NCBI RefSeq assembly: GCF_029360765.1
Contig: NZ_JARKNA010000008.1
Coordinates: 62,001-126,000 of the forward strand
Origin: Terrimonas pollutisoli
Lineage (GTDB): Bacteria; Bacteroidota; Bacteroidia; Chitinophagales; Chitinophagaceae
DNA: 64,000 nucleotides
Reading direction: 5' to 3'
This document shows positions 45,901-53,464 of the stretch, in pieces. The notes beneath the pieces are model-generated. The model was given only the letters and a program-made list of their open reading frames with translations, ran no database searches and was not told the origin of the DNA. Position 1 is the stretch's first letter. Every line of letters starts with the position of its first letter. A program made the translations under genes and the position numbers.

Positions 45901-46263
45901 GATCCGTTGGTTATTTACAAGGTGGAAGCCTTCCAGCAGTTTAAGAATATGGATGCGGAGGTCAATAAAGATATTGTTTCATTCCTTAGCCATGCCGCTA
46001 TACCAGTGCAACAGGAACATGCTCCGCTAAGAGAGGGACGTCCTGAAAAAACGGATTACAGTAAGATGAGAGCCAATAAAGAGGAAGTGGAAACAGCCGG
46101 TGAAGATTATGCAGCCAATGAAAGAGACCGTTTTGAACCCGGTGGCGCCGGACCAGCGGTGAAACAGGAGCCTGTGAAAGTAGGACCTAAAATAGGAAGA
46201 AACGATCCTTGTCCTTGTGGTAGTGGTAAGAAGTACAAAAATTGCCATGGAAAGGATGCTTAA
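42934..46263 (+). CDS. secA: Preprotein translocase ATPase SecA
   Basis: The protein has 1109 residues, longer than the ~900 of E. coli, as is usual in Bacteroidota because of inserts in the first motor domain. Walker A is [18 protein letters not shown] (about 192-199), the DEVD box is [24 protein letters not shown], and the preprotein cross-linking and second motor domains follow ([51 protein letters not shown]). The C-terminus keeps the zinc-binding [13 protein letters not shown] motif for SecB or ribosome contact. It drives secretion through SecYEG. Terminator at 46282. Confidence 0.97.
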   Translation: [1109 protein letters not shown]

Positions 46264-46281
46264 CAATTTTTCTTTTAATAG

Positions 46282-46313
46282 AAATCCCGGGCATTTGTCC
46301 GGGATTTTTTTAT
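46282..46313 (+). terminator. secA terminator
   Basis: AAATCCCGG (46282-46290) and CCGGGATTT (46299-46307) form a stem followed by a T-run, 18 nt after the secA stop. Confidence 0.85.
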
Positions 46314-46358
46314 TAGTAAGTAGCAATGGCCTATGCTTAGATTCATCTTAACCCTCCA

Positions 46359-46619
46359 TTACTTTTCATAATGAAATCTACACTGTAAAATGTGAATCCT
46401 CTTATCTCTGACTGCATATACCAAACGATGTTCATCAGTGATCCTACGGCTCCAGCAACCCGAATAAGGACCTTTCAATGGCTCAGGTTTACCAATACCT
46501 TTAAAAGGATTGCGCAAAGTATCCTTTATCAAATCATTGATCCGCTCCAACACTTTTTTATCGGTTTGCTGCCAGTACAAATAATCTTCCCAGGCGTGGG
46601 TTTGCCAGACTAACTCCAT
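46359..46619 (-). CDS. yoeB: YoeB-family ribosome-dependent mRNA interferase toxin
   Basis: The protein has 86 residues and aligns along its full length with YoeB. The catalytic residues fall at the same numbers as in E. coli: E46 (GKPEPLKG), R65 (ITDEHRLVYAV) and H83 (CRFHYEK). YoeB cuts mRNA in the ribosomal A site when its antitoxin is degraded. It starts 1 nt after the antitoxin stop, so translation is coupled. Confidence 0.92.
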   Translation of the reverse strand: MELVWQTHAWEDYLYWQQTDKKVLERINDLIKDTLRNPFKGIGKPEPLKGPYSGCWSRRITDEHRLVYAVRDKRIHILQCRFHYEK

Positions 46620-46620
46620 C

Positions 46621-46875
46621 TCACCGGTTAATAAGTTTGTTTTTCAGGTGCTTTCCGGTATTCATTTCGGCAATAGCCTCATCGAGTCTTTTGCGGTTGG
46701 CTTTGCTGCTACCTAAATGCAGCGTTTCCTGGATGGCATTATATTCTTCAAGCGACATTACCACTACATTCTTCCCTTTGCTCCTGGATACAATCATGAT
46801 TTCGTTGTCTTCATTAACGAGGTTGAGATTTTCTGCCAGCTTGTTTCTAAATTCAGTATAGTTCACCACCTTCAT
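46621..46875 (-). CDS. yefM: YefM/Phd-type antitoxin
   Basis: The protein has 84 residues. The DNA-binding half (MKVVNYTEFRNKLAENLNLVNEDNEIMIVSRSKGKNVVVMSLEEYNAIQET) is a typical Phd/YefM fold; the C-terminal part (RLDEAIAEMNTGKHLKNKL) is the toxin-binding tail. It neutralises YoeB and represses its own promoter. First gene of the pair. Confidence 0.92.
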   Translation of the reverse strand: MKVVNYTEFRNKLAENLNLVNEDNEIMIVSRSKGKNVVVMSLEEYNAIQETLHLGSSKANRKRLDEAIAEMNTGKHLKNKLINR

Positions 46876-46882
46876 AAAAAAA

Positions 46883-46898
46883 GTACTTAATTAAGTAC
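46883..46898. promoter_or_regulatory. Palindromic YefM operator
   Basis: GTACTTAATTAAGTAC is a perfect 16-bp palindrome ending 7 nt before the yefM ATG. The two GTAC cores are 12 bp apart centre to centre, matching the spacing known for the E. coli YefM-YoeB operator (TGTACA cores). This implies autoregulation by the same geometry. Confidence 0.75.
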
Positions 46899-47100
46899 GA
46901 ATTTAGGCATTTACATTTGACTGCTTTGCTTATCCACCAATTATTAACTTTCTCCAATTAAAGTATTTTTACTATTGTCTAGTCGTAAACCCAACATTAG
47001 ATTTGTGGCAGATTACGAAGTGAGAGCAAGGCAATAGATGGGAAATCTACGAAACAGAAGATCAGCGAATCAATAATATTCAACAATGGACGGTTGGAAA

Positions 47101-47134
47101 AAGAACGGCCCCGGGGTTTCCGGGGCTGTTCTTA
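47101..47134. terminator. Bidirectional-looking terminator
   Basis: AAGAACGGCCCCGG and its complement up to GTTCTT (47101-47133) form a long GC-rich stem with a small loop. On the minus strand a TTTTT run follows, so it ends the amidohydrolase operon. The gap 46899-47100 has no gene. Confidence 0.75.
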
Positions 47135-47168
47135 TTTTAGGCCAAGGGCTATTAACCTAATACTCCTC

Positions 47169-48485
47169 TTAAAACGGTTTTTTCAAATTATACTTTTGAT
47201 TGTAGCGTTCATTCAGCAATTTCTGCTTATCGGTCAAATCAATTTTGCGGCCCTGTATAAAGGCATCGGTCACCACACTTGTCCGCATATCAAGAATATC
47301 ACCTTCGCTTACAATAATATTCGCATCTTTTCCTGGCTCAATGCTACCCGTTTTATCTGCAACACCCAAAATCTTAGCAGCATTTAAAGTAATGGCTTGC
47401 AAAGCCTCTTCTTTTGTCAAACCATAAGCAGCTGCTGTTCCCGCGTTAAACGCCAAGTTACGACCACGGGTTTGTCCATCATCATCAGCTATTGAAAAAA
47501 GAACTCCGGCCTTCTGCAGCATCGCTGCTGTTTTATACGGTTGATCAACATCGTCATCATCCAGTGTCGGCAGATTATGCGGTTGAGTTAAGATAACAGA
47601 GACATTATTCTGTTTCAGCAAATCGGCAATTTGCCAGCTGTCACTACCTCCTACTATGACAAGATCGAAGGAAAATTCCTTTGCCAGATCCAGTGCTACC
47701 AGCATTTGCTTAGTGGTATTGGCATGAACATATAGCTTTTGTTTTTTACTGAACAGCCCTTTCACCGCTTCAAACTTTAAATTGGTTTGCTCTTTTACCG
47801 GAGAAGCCAGGTAAGCCTTTGCTTCCTTAAAAAAAGTTTTTACCTGGTCCATTTTTTCCAACCCTTCCTTCACCGGATCGGTTTCGGGTTGTTGTGAGCG
47901 GCCTCCTCCGGATCCGCCAAAACGTGGACGAGGCATCAGGGATGGCATATACAAATGCATGCCCTCATCGGTTGCATAAGCTGCATCCTGCCATGTCCAT
48001 GCATCCAGTTGCACAACAGACGATGAACCAGCAATAAGGCTTCCTTGTGGTACTATACTCGCCAGTAATATTCCATTGGAACGAAGTGTATTGATCACTT
48101 TTGAATCGGTGTTATAGGCCACAATACTGCGAACACCCGGATTCATATCCCCTATTTCCCTAACATCATTACTGGCCCGAACAGCAGAAATTTCAATCAA
48201 GCCGAGACTGCTGACAGGTAATATAAGTCCGGGATAAACATTTTTGCCTTTGGCATCGACAACAGACACATCGCCTGCCGGAATTACAATGTTGGTTCCT
48301 ACTTCTTCAATTTTACCGTTACTTATTTTAATGGTCCCGTTTTCGATCACTTTGCCATTGCCCGTATGAATGGTCGCATTTTTTATAAATGTCAGGCCTT
48401 TATTGTCCTTGGCCGGGTAAACTGTTTCCTGTGCGAAAGAAACTATCGCAGTTATTAAAAAGGTTATTAAAAAAAACTTTCTCAT
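47169..48485 (-). CDS. Secreted amidohydrolase-like protein lacking the HxH motif
   Basis: The protein has 438 residues with a signal peptide (MRKFFLITFLITAIVSFAQ). It has the N-terminal composite beta domain (FIKNATIHTGNGKVIENGTIKISNGKIEEVG) and the C-terminal closing part (ALQAITLNAAKILGVADKTGSIEPGKDANIIVSEGDILD) of amidohydrolases. However, where active members read PGFIDxHxH this one reads VYPGLILPVSSLGLIEI, so the first metal ligands are gone, and the barrel is shortened. It is probably a binding or structural partner of the large amidohydrolase encoded upstream. Confidence 0.82.
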   Translation of the reverse strand: MRKFFLITFLITAIVSFAQETVYPAKDNKGLTFIKNATIHTGNGKVIENGTIKISNGKIEEVGTNIVIPAGDVSVVDAKGKNVYPGLILPVSSLGLIEISAVRASNDVREIGDMNPGVRSIVAYNTDSKVINTLRSNGILLASIVPQGSLIAGSSSVVQLDAWTWQDAAYATDEGMHLYMPSLMPRPRFGGSGGGRSQQPETDPVKEGLEKMDQVKTFFKEAKAYLASPVKEQTNLKFEAVKGLFSKKQKLYVHANTTKQMLVALDLAKEFSFDLVIVGGSDSWQIADLLKQNNVSVILTQPHNLPTLDDDDVDQPYKTAAMLQKAGVLFSIADDDGQTRGRNLAFNAGTAAAYGLTKEEALQAITLNAAKILGVADKTGSIEPGKDANIIVSEGDILDMRTSVVTDAFIQGRKIDLTDKQKLLNERYNQKYNLKKPF

Positions 48486-49008
48486 TTTATAAGTTTAATA
48501 AGTTTACTGGTTCCAGAGGTTCACAAGTTCTTTAACTCCGGAACTCACTATTGTTTACCGGTTCTTATATTTTGCGCCTTTTAATTCCGATTCTTCAAGA
48601 TAATTGATCAGCTTTTGCAAGAGTACTATTGTTTCCATGGCCATATCATACAACTCTTCAAACTCGCTTTGGGAAAGATATTCTCTGTCCATTGCCCTAT
48701 ATAGCTGTGACCTGAATTCTCCGCATGAACCTTTTGAGATATAAAGGAACTGAATAAATTCTCTATTGCCTCCTCTTTCAAAACCTTCTGCAACATTATC
48801 CATAATGGAACCTGCAGAACCTTCAATCTGGCTGATCAGTTTATAACTCTTCTTAAACTTTCCGCCATCAATATGCTTTCCAAGAATTTTATTAAGCTCT
48901 CTTGCTTTTTGCCAGGAAATTATTTCTTCGAACCTTTTGAAAGTAGCCATAAAATTGATTTTCGATTTAAAACAACATGTGAACCACTGGAACAATTGAA
49001 CTGCTGAA
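48486..49008. repeat. Inverted 9-nt repeat arrays bracketing a four-helix-bundle gene (element B)
   Basis: This stretch fills the gap between two amidohydrolase genes. The arm GTTCCAGAGGTTCACAAGTT (48510-48529) matches the reverse complement of 48974-48993 at 18 of 20 positions. GTT units recur at 48493, 48502, 48510, 48519 and 48527, i.e. steps of 8-9 nt. The stop codon of the upstream gene (49009-49011) lies at the array edge. In RNA the arms would pair and close a loop holding the whole four-helix-bundle gene. Confidence 0.75.
48555..48950 (-). CDS. S23/IVS-type four-helix-bundle protein
   Basis: The start is the ATG at 48950 (MATFKRFEEIISWQKARELNKIL); an open extension to 49022 covers repeat sequence only. 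It has 131 residues, all helical, with the family signature GSAGSIMDNVAEGFERGGNREFIQFLYISKGSCGEFRSQLYRA. These proteins were first found in intervening sequences of 23S rRNA genes and are related to the Avd partner of diversity-generating retroelements; their role is unclear. It sits inside inverted arrays between two co-directional genes. A mutated relative lies at 55095. Confidence 0.88.
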   Translation of the reverse strand: MATFKRFEEIISWQKARELNKILGKHIDGGKFKKSYKLISQIEGSAGSIMDNVAEGFERGGNREFIQFLYISKGSCGEFRSQLYRAMDREYLSQSEFEELYDMAMETIVLLQKLINYLEESELKGAKYKNR

Positions 49009-52000
49009 CTATTCTTCTGCATTTACTGTCAACAAACCGTGGCTATGCTGGTGATCACTGCAGGTGTGCATGATCCTGTAAGTCGGCTGAGCAGGCTGAA
49101 CCGGACTACCGCTTTTCTTTTCGCTGTTCATTTTACGGATAATGCGGTCTCTTTCTACGTCTACTATCTTTTGCATTTGCTCATCCTTTTGACGGTCAAA
49201 ATAAATGGTTCCATCAACAATGGTATATAATGATTTGGCGTAAATGCTCAGGGGGTTATCACTCCACACCACTACGTCGCCATCTTTACCATTCTTGAGG
49301 CTACCCACTTTATCATCCACATGCAGCATCTTCGCAGGATTTAACGTAACCATTTTAAGGGCCTCCTCTTCGGATACACCACCATATTTCACAATTTTTG
49401 CCGCCTCCTGGTTTAGCCGGCGGGCCATCTCTGCATCATCAGAATTGATAGCAACATTCAACCCCATTTTTTGCATGATAGCTGCGTTATAAGGAATAGC
49501 ATCTTCCACTTCAACTTTGTAGGCCCACCAGTCAGAAAAAGTTGATGCATTGGATCCGTGTTCTTTCATTTTATCGGCCACTTTATAACCTTCGAGGATA
49601 TGCGTAAATGTATTGTACTTATATCCCATTCGGTTGGCGATCTCTATGGAACTGGTTATTTCACTTTGCACATAGGAATGGCAGGTGATAAAACGCTTGT
49701 TTTCTAAAATTTCGACGAGAGCATCTAATTCGAGATCACGTCTTGGAGCAACTGCTGTTGATCCCTGCCCGACTGCGCCATTCAGGCGGGCTTTTTTACT
49801 TTTTCCGGCTTCATATTCTTTCCATGCTTTTTGATAGTCTTTCGCTCTGGTAAAGGCATCTACCAAAACCTGCTCCACTCCCATTCTCGTATCAGGGTAA
49901 CGATTGTTGCCACCTGCTGCACTAAAGTTGGAACGCTTTACATTTTCGCCAAGGGCAAACTTGATCTGGCCAGGCCATCCCTGGAATTTTAGGCCCTCGG
50001 TATTAGCTCCCCAACGCAATTTGATCAACTGGGTTTGCCCGCCAATTACATTAGCTGAGCCATGCAAAATATGTGAACTTGTAACGCCACCGCTTAACTG
50101 GCGATAAATATCAACATCATCCGGATTGAGGTTATCTGCAATACGAACTTCAGACGTTACACTTTGTCCGCCTTCGTTGATTGATGCAGCCGCTATATGT
50201 GAATGCTCATCAATAATTCCCGGTGTAACATGTTTGCCTGTTCCATCTATCACTTTAGCACCGGCATCTGAAAGGTTTTTTCCTACAGCCGATATCTTAC
50301 CTGCTTTGATCAATACATCACTGTTTTGCAACACACCTTCTTTTTCATTGGTCCATACAGTTGCATTTCTGATAAGAATAGTTTCCTGTTTGGGAGCTTG
50401 TTCTTCTTCCCAGCCGAATGGCTCAAAGGGATAAGTGACTTTGCCAATCGGGCTCTGTTTTCTTGGACGAACACTGTCTGGTTTGGCAACACCGGCTTTA
50501 TCAAAACTGGCGGTCCAGGTAATATTGTTACCAGCGGTATCAACACCATAGCCTATCCATCCATCGCTGCTTACAAAACCACTCAGCCGATAATCATTCC
50601 CCTTTCTCTCCGGTGAGAAATTTAATTTCACTTGTGTACCATCGAAGAAAAATTTTGTATTGATCGTGTCTTTAGCAAGGATACTCGCACTGCTGTTCGA
50701 TTTAAAGTCAAGTGTATAGTTGACAGAACCGGTGGTTGTATTCAAAACAAGTTTGTACAAACCTTTAGCATCGCCCCAGGCATCATCCTTTACGGTATGC
50801 TTAATTCCCTGCACCCAGTTTTGCCAAATGATTGTTTTCTCATTAAAAACGGGCCCGGAAGTAATTAAAAAATTCGCCCATTTACCGGGGTCGAGACTAC
50901 CCACCTGGTCGTAAATTCCTAATGTAGTAGCTGGTGTTTTTGTCAACGCAGTCAAAGCCGCCGCCTCTGATAATCCATAATTAAATGCTGTTCGGAGATC
51001 TGTCAAAAATGTTTTTACCTCACGCAAATCAGCGGTTGTTAAACAAAAAGGTATGGCTGCTTTTTCAAATGCCGCAGCATTTGTCGGCGCCATTTCCCAA
51101 TGCTTCAAGGCAGATAAGGAAACAAATCTTGCATCGGTGGGATCTTCCACATCTTGTGCCTGCGGATAATTAAGCGGAATAATAAATGTGGCATTGGAAG
51201 CTTTCATCTCTTTAATACGTTGGTATTCGTTGCCACCGCCTTTAATAATATATTGTACCCCGAATTCATCACCGATCTTATCGGCACGCAGGTCATTCCA
51301 TTTGTCATTTGCTTCAAACACCTGCGGCAAATCCTGTGTTTCGTTCCATGATTTTAAGCTTAGATTAAACCCTTCCAATGCTGGTTTGTTTTTATACCAT
51401 TGTGCATCGAGATATGTCTGACGCAACAAGGCAATCATACCCATCATAGAGCCGGGATAACTTTGTGTGGAAGTTCCTTTGTTAAATGAGTAATGAGCGG
51501 AAGCTCTTTCCTTAATGATCACCAGGTTTTCTTTTTCGTTCGCCAAAGTAACAACTGCACCCGTTCCTCGGGCAATTCCATCTTTTACATGCGAAAGAAC
51601 GGCACCGAAACCGGCATCCCGCAAAGTGTTTGCTTTGGCCTCGTCAACAGCAAACACTTTGTAGGCGTCTACATCGCTTTTAATAGCCTGGTTCCATCCA
51701 TAAGGACCCTTTGCGGCAGTGGTTAATTGGGGTTGCTGACCCGGTGTGAATCCGGTTGTCGTTCGCTGGGGAACAGGAGTGCCATAATCGGCATAGATGT
51801 CAATGAACGAAGGATAAATGTATTTGCCTTTACAATCTACCTCAACGGCACCCGGCGGCGCTTTGAGGTTAGCACCAACGGCTACGATTTTTCCATCTTT
51901 AATGATCATTGTAGCATTTGATAAAGTAGTAGAAGCATCTTTTACGATGCTGGCATTGGTAAAGGCGTAATGTCCGTGTCGTGCATCGGCAACGCCATTT

Positions 52001-52092
52001 TCCGGAAACGTTGACTGGGCCCTGAGATTGGCTGTCGCCAAAAAAAAGGCCACTGCAAAGCCGAGCTTACAGCATAGCTTAGTTTTTCTCAT
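49009..52092 (-). CDS. Large secreted amidohydrolase with two domains
   Basis: The start is the ATG at 52092 (MRKTKLCCKLGFAVAFFLATANLRAQ), giving a normal signal peptide. About 1027 residues hold two amidohydrolase halves. In the first, the metal motif is lost (YIYPSFIDIYADYG); in the second it is intact (VTPGIIDEHSHIAAASIN, then FITCHSYVQSE and TFTHILEG with further His ligands, and AINSDDAEMARR with the Asp). Substrate unknown; peptide- or imide-like bonds are typical. The C-terminal tail HTCSDHQHSHGL is His-rich. Likely works with the degenerate homologue downstream. Confidence 0.85.
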   Translation of the reverse strand: MRKTKLCCKLGFAVAFFLATANLRAQSTFPENGVADARHGHYAFTNASIVKDASTTLSNATMIIKDGKIVAVGANLKAPPGAVEVDCKGKYIYPSFIDIYADYGTPVPQRTTTGFTPGQQPQLTTAAKGPYGWNQAIKSDVDAYKVFAVDEAKANTLRDAGFGAVLSHVKDGIARGTGAVVTLANEKENLVIIKERASAHYSFNKGTSTQSYPGSMMGMIALLRQTYLDAQWYKNKPALEGFNLSLKSWNETQDLPQVFEANDKWNDLRADKIGDEFGVQYIIKGGGNEYQRIKEMKASNATFIIPLNYPQAQDVEDPTDARFVSLSALKHWEMAPTNAAAFEKAAIPFCLTTADLREVKTFLTDLRTAFNYGLSEAAALTALTKTPATTLGIYDQVGSLDPGKWANFLITSGPVFNEKTIIWQNWVQGIKHTVKDDAWGDAKGLYKLVLNTTTGSVNYTLDFKSNSSASILAKDTINTKFFFDGTQVKLNFSPERKGNDYRLSGFVSSDGWIGYGVDTAGNNITWTASFDKAGVAKPDSVRPRKQSPIGKVTYPFEPFGWEEEQAPKQETILIRNATVWTNEKEGVLQNSDVLIKAGKISAVGKNLSDAGAKVIDGTGKHVTPGIIDEHSHIAAASINEGGQSVTSEVRIADNLNPDDVDIYRQLSGGVTSSHILHGSANVIGGQTQLIKLRWGANTEGLKFQGWPGQIKFALGENVKRSNFSAAGGNNRYPDTRMGVEQVLVDAFTRAKDYQKAWKEYEAGKSKKARLNGAVGQGSTAVAPRRDLELDALVEILENKRFITCHSYVQSEITSSIEIANRMGYKYNTFTHILEGYKVADKMKEHGSNASTFSDWWAYKVEVEDAIPYNAAIMQKMGLNVAINSDDAEMARRLNQEAAKIVKYGGVSEEEALKMVTLNPAKMLHVDDKVGSLKNGKDGDVVVWSDNPLSIYAKSLYTIVDGTIYFDRQKDEQMQKIVDVERDRIIRKMNSEKKSGSPVQPAQPTYRIMHTCSDHQHSHGLLTVNAEE

Positions 52093-52292
52093 TACAGTAA
52101 AATTTTTCAATTAGATGATTTTTCTCTGTGATTCTTGCGAAAAGGGAATTTCGAATATAAAGAAATAATGAAACCACCGGGCACACCTCTCTTATAATTG
52201 CAAGTTTTAAGTTGAAAAAACGTGGTAATCTTTGCACGATGTCCGATAACAATCTCCATTGCTTAGATAAGCGATAAGGGTTTATCTTTAAC

Positions 52293-52300
52293 TACCTTTG
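52293..52300 (+). promoter_or_regulatory. -7 promoter element for deoC
   Basis: TACCTTTG, a perfect TAnnTTTG match, lies 18 nt before the deoC ATG. A similar AATCTTTG occurs at about 52227-52234. Confidence 0.55.
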
Positions 52301-52318
52301 CTTTCTTAAACATATACT

Positions 52319-53239
52319 ATGGCGATTGCCAAAACGCTACCAACAATTCCTGATTTTGCCTTGTCGCCCCGCATAGACCAGGTAGGCGCAGAAGAACGGG
52401 CAGCCCGCTTCACCACGAGAAGCATTAAAAAAGAAACTAAGATGAACGGGTTGAAGCTTGTGCTGAATATGATCGACCTGACTACCCTGGAGGGCAAGGA
52501 CACAGAAGGTAAAGTGAAACAACTTTGTTACAAAGCTATTCACCCGCATGACGCAGTTCCGGGCCTACCAACAGTTGCTGCTATTTGCGTATATCCATCC
52601 ATGGTTAAAACAGCTAAGAAAGCATTGGAAGGTTCAGGAGTTAAAGTTGCTTCTGTAGCTACAGCTTTCCCCAGCGGGCAGGCTCCACGTGAAGTGAAAA
52701 TCCGTGATACAAAATATGCTGTTGGCGAAGGAGCTGATGAAGTAGATATGGTGATCAGCCGTGGCAAATTTCATGCAGGAGAATACAATTTTGTGTTTGA
52801 TGAAATAGCCGCCATCAAAGAAGCTTGTGGTGACGCCAGGTTAAAAGTAATATTAGAAACAGGTGAGCTGGGAACTTTTGATAAAGTAAGACGAGCCAGT
52901 GATATCGCTATGTATGCAGGTGCTGATTTTATAAAAACATCAACCGGTAAGATTCAACCAGCGGCTACGATGCCGGTAACATTGGTGATGCTGGAAGCCA
53001 TTCGGGATTTTTATTACAAAACAGGAACCATGATTGGAATGAAACCTGCCGGCGGTATTTCTAAATCTAAATTGGCACTACATTATTTAGTGATGCTAAA
53101 AGAAGTATTAGGTGAAGCATGGATGAATAATGAATGGTTTCGTTTTGGCGCCAGCAGTTTGGCCAATGATGTGTTGATGCAGATTGTGAAAGAAGAGACA
53201 GGTTTGTACCAGAGTGGGAATTATTTTAGTGTGGATTAG
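52319..53239 (+). CDS. deoC: Deoxyribose-phosphate aldolase
   Basis: The protein has 306 residues and the DeoC class I aldolase barrel. The Schiff-base Lys is in AGADFIKTSTGKIQPAAT; other core strands are AAICVYPSMVKTAKKAL, VATAFPSGQAPREVKI and LKVILETGELGTFDKVRRASD. The N-terminal 45 residues are an extension found in Bacteroidota and animal-type DeoC. It splits deoxyribose 5-phosphate to acetaldehyde and glyceraldehyde 3-phosphate. The downstream aldehyde dehydrogenase would oxidise the acetaldehyde. Confidence 0.93.
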   Translation: MAIAKTLPTIPDFALSPRIDQVGAEERAARFTTRSIKKETKMNGLKLVLNMIDLTTLEGKDTEGKVKQLCYKAIHPHDAVPGLPTVAAICVYPSMVKTAKKALEGSGVKVASVATAFPSGQAPREVKIRDTKYAVGEGADEVDMVISRGKFHAGEYNFVFDEIAAIKEACGDARLKVILETGELGTFDKVRRASDIAMYAGADFIKTSTGKIQPAATMPVTLVMLEAIRDFYYKTGTMIGMKPAGGISKSKLALHYLVMLKEVLGEAWMNNEWFRFGASSLANDVLMQIVKEETGLYQSGNYFSVD

Positions 53240-53388
53240 AAACCCCCTGTCCCCCTAAAGGGGAGACTTAGGTCGTATTTGCATTATGAATTGCAAATTG
53301 GTTTTAGAGAAAAAGCATAAAAAGTGATTTTCGAAAAGCGTGGGCTGTGTGTTGGAGGCCTCCCTTTAGGGAGGTCGGGAGGGTTTCG
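53240..53388. repeat. MITE-like inverted element after deoC
   Basis: The 149-bp element is flanked by CCCCTAAAGGGG (53252-53263, preceded by AAACCCCCTGT) and the inverted CCTCCCTTTAGGGAGG (53359-53374, followed by TCGGGAGGGTTTCG). It begins at the base after the deoC stop. The remaining gap to 53464 holds no gene. Confidence 0.7.
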
Positions 53389-53464
53389 CGAACAGAACGA
53401 TGAAGTGTGCGACGCAACAGACGATGATCCGTGTTAGTGTCGCTGGTAACATAAAAAATAAACT

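Noticed and set aside
52240..52278. Tiny frame MSDNNLHCLDKR after an AATCTTTG element upstream of deoC
   Set aside because: Twelve residues without a motif; may be a leader peptide or chance. Not enough to call.
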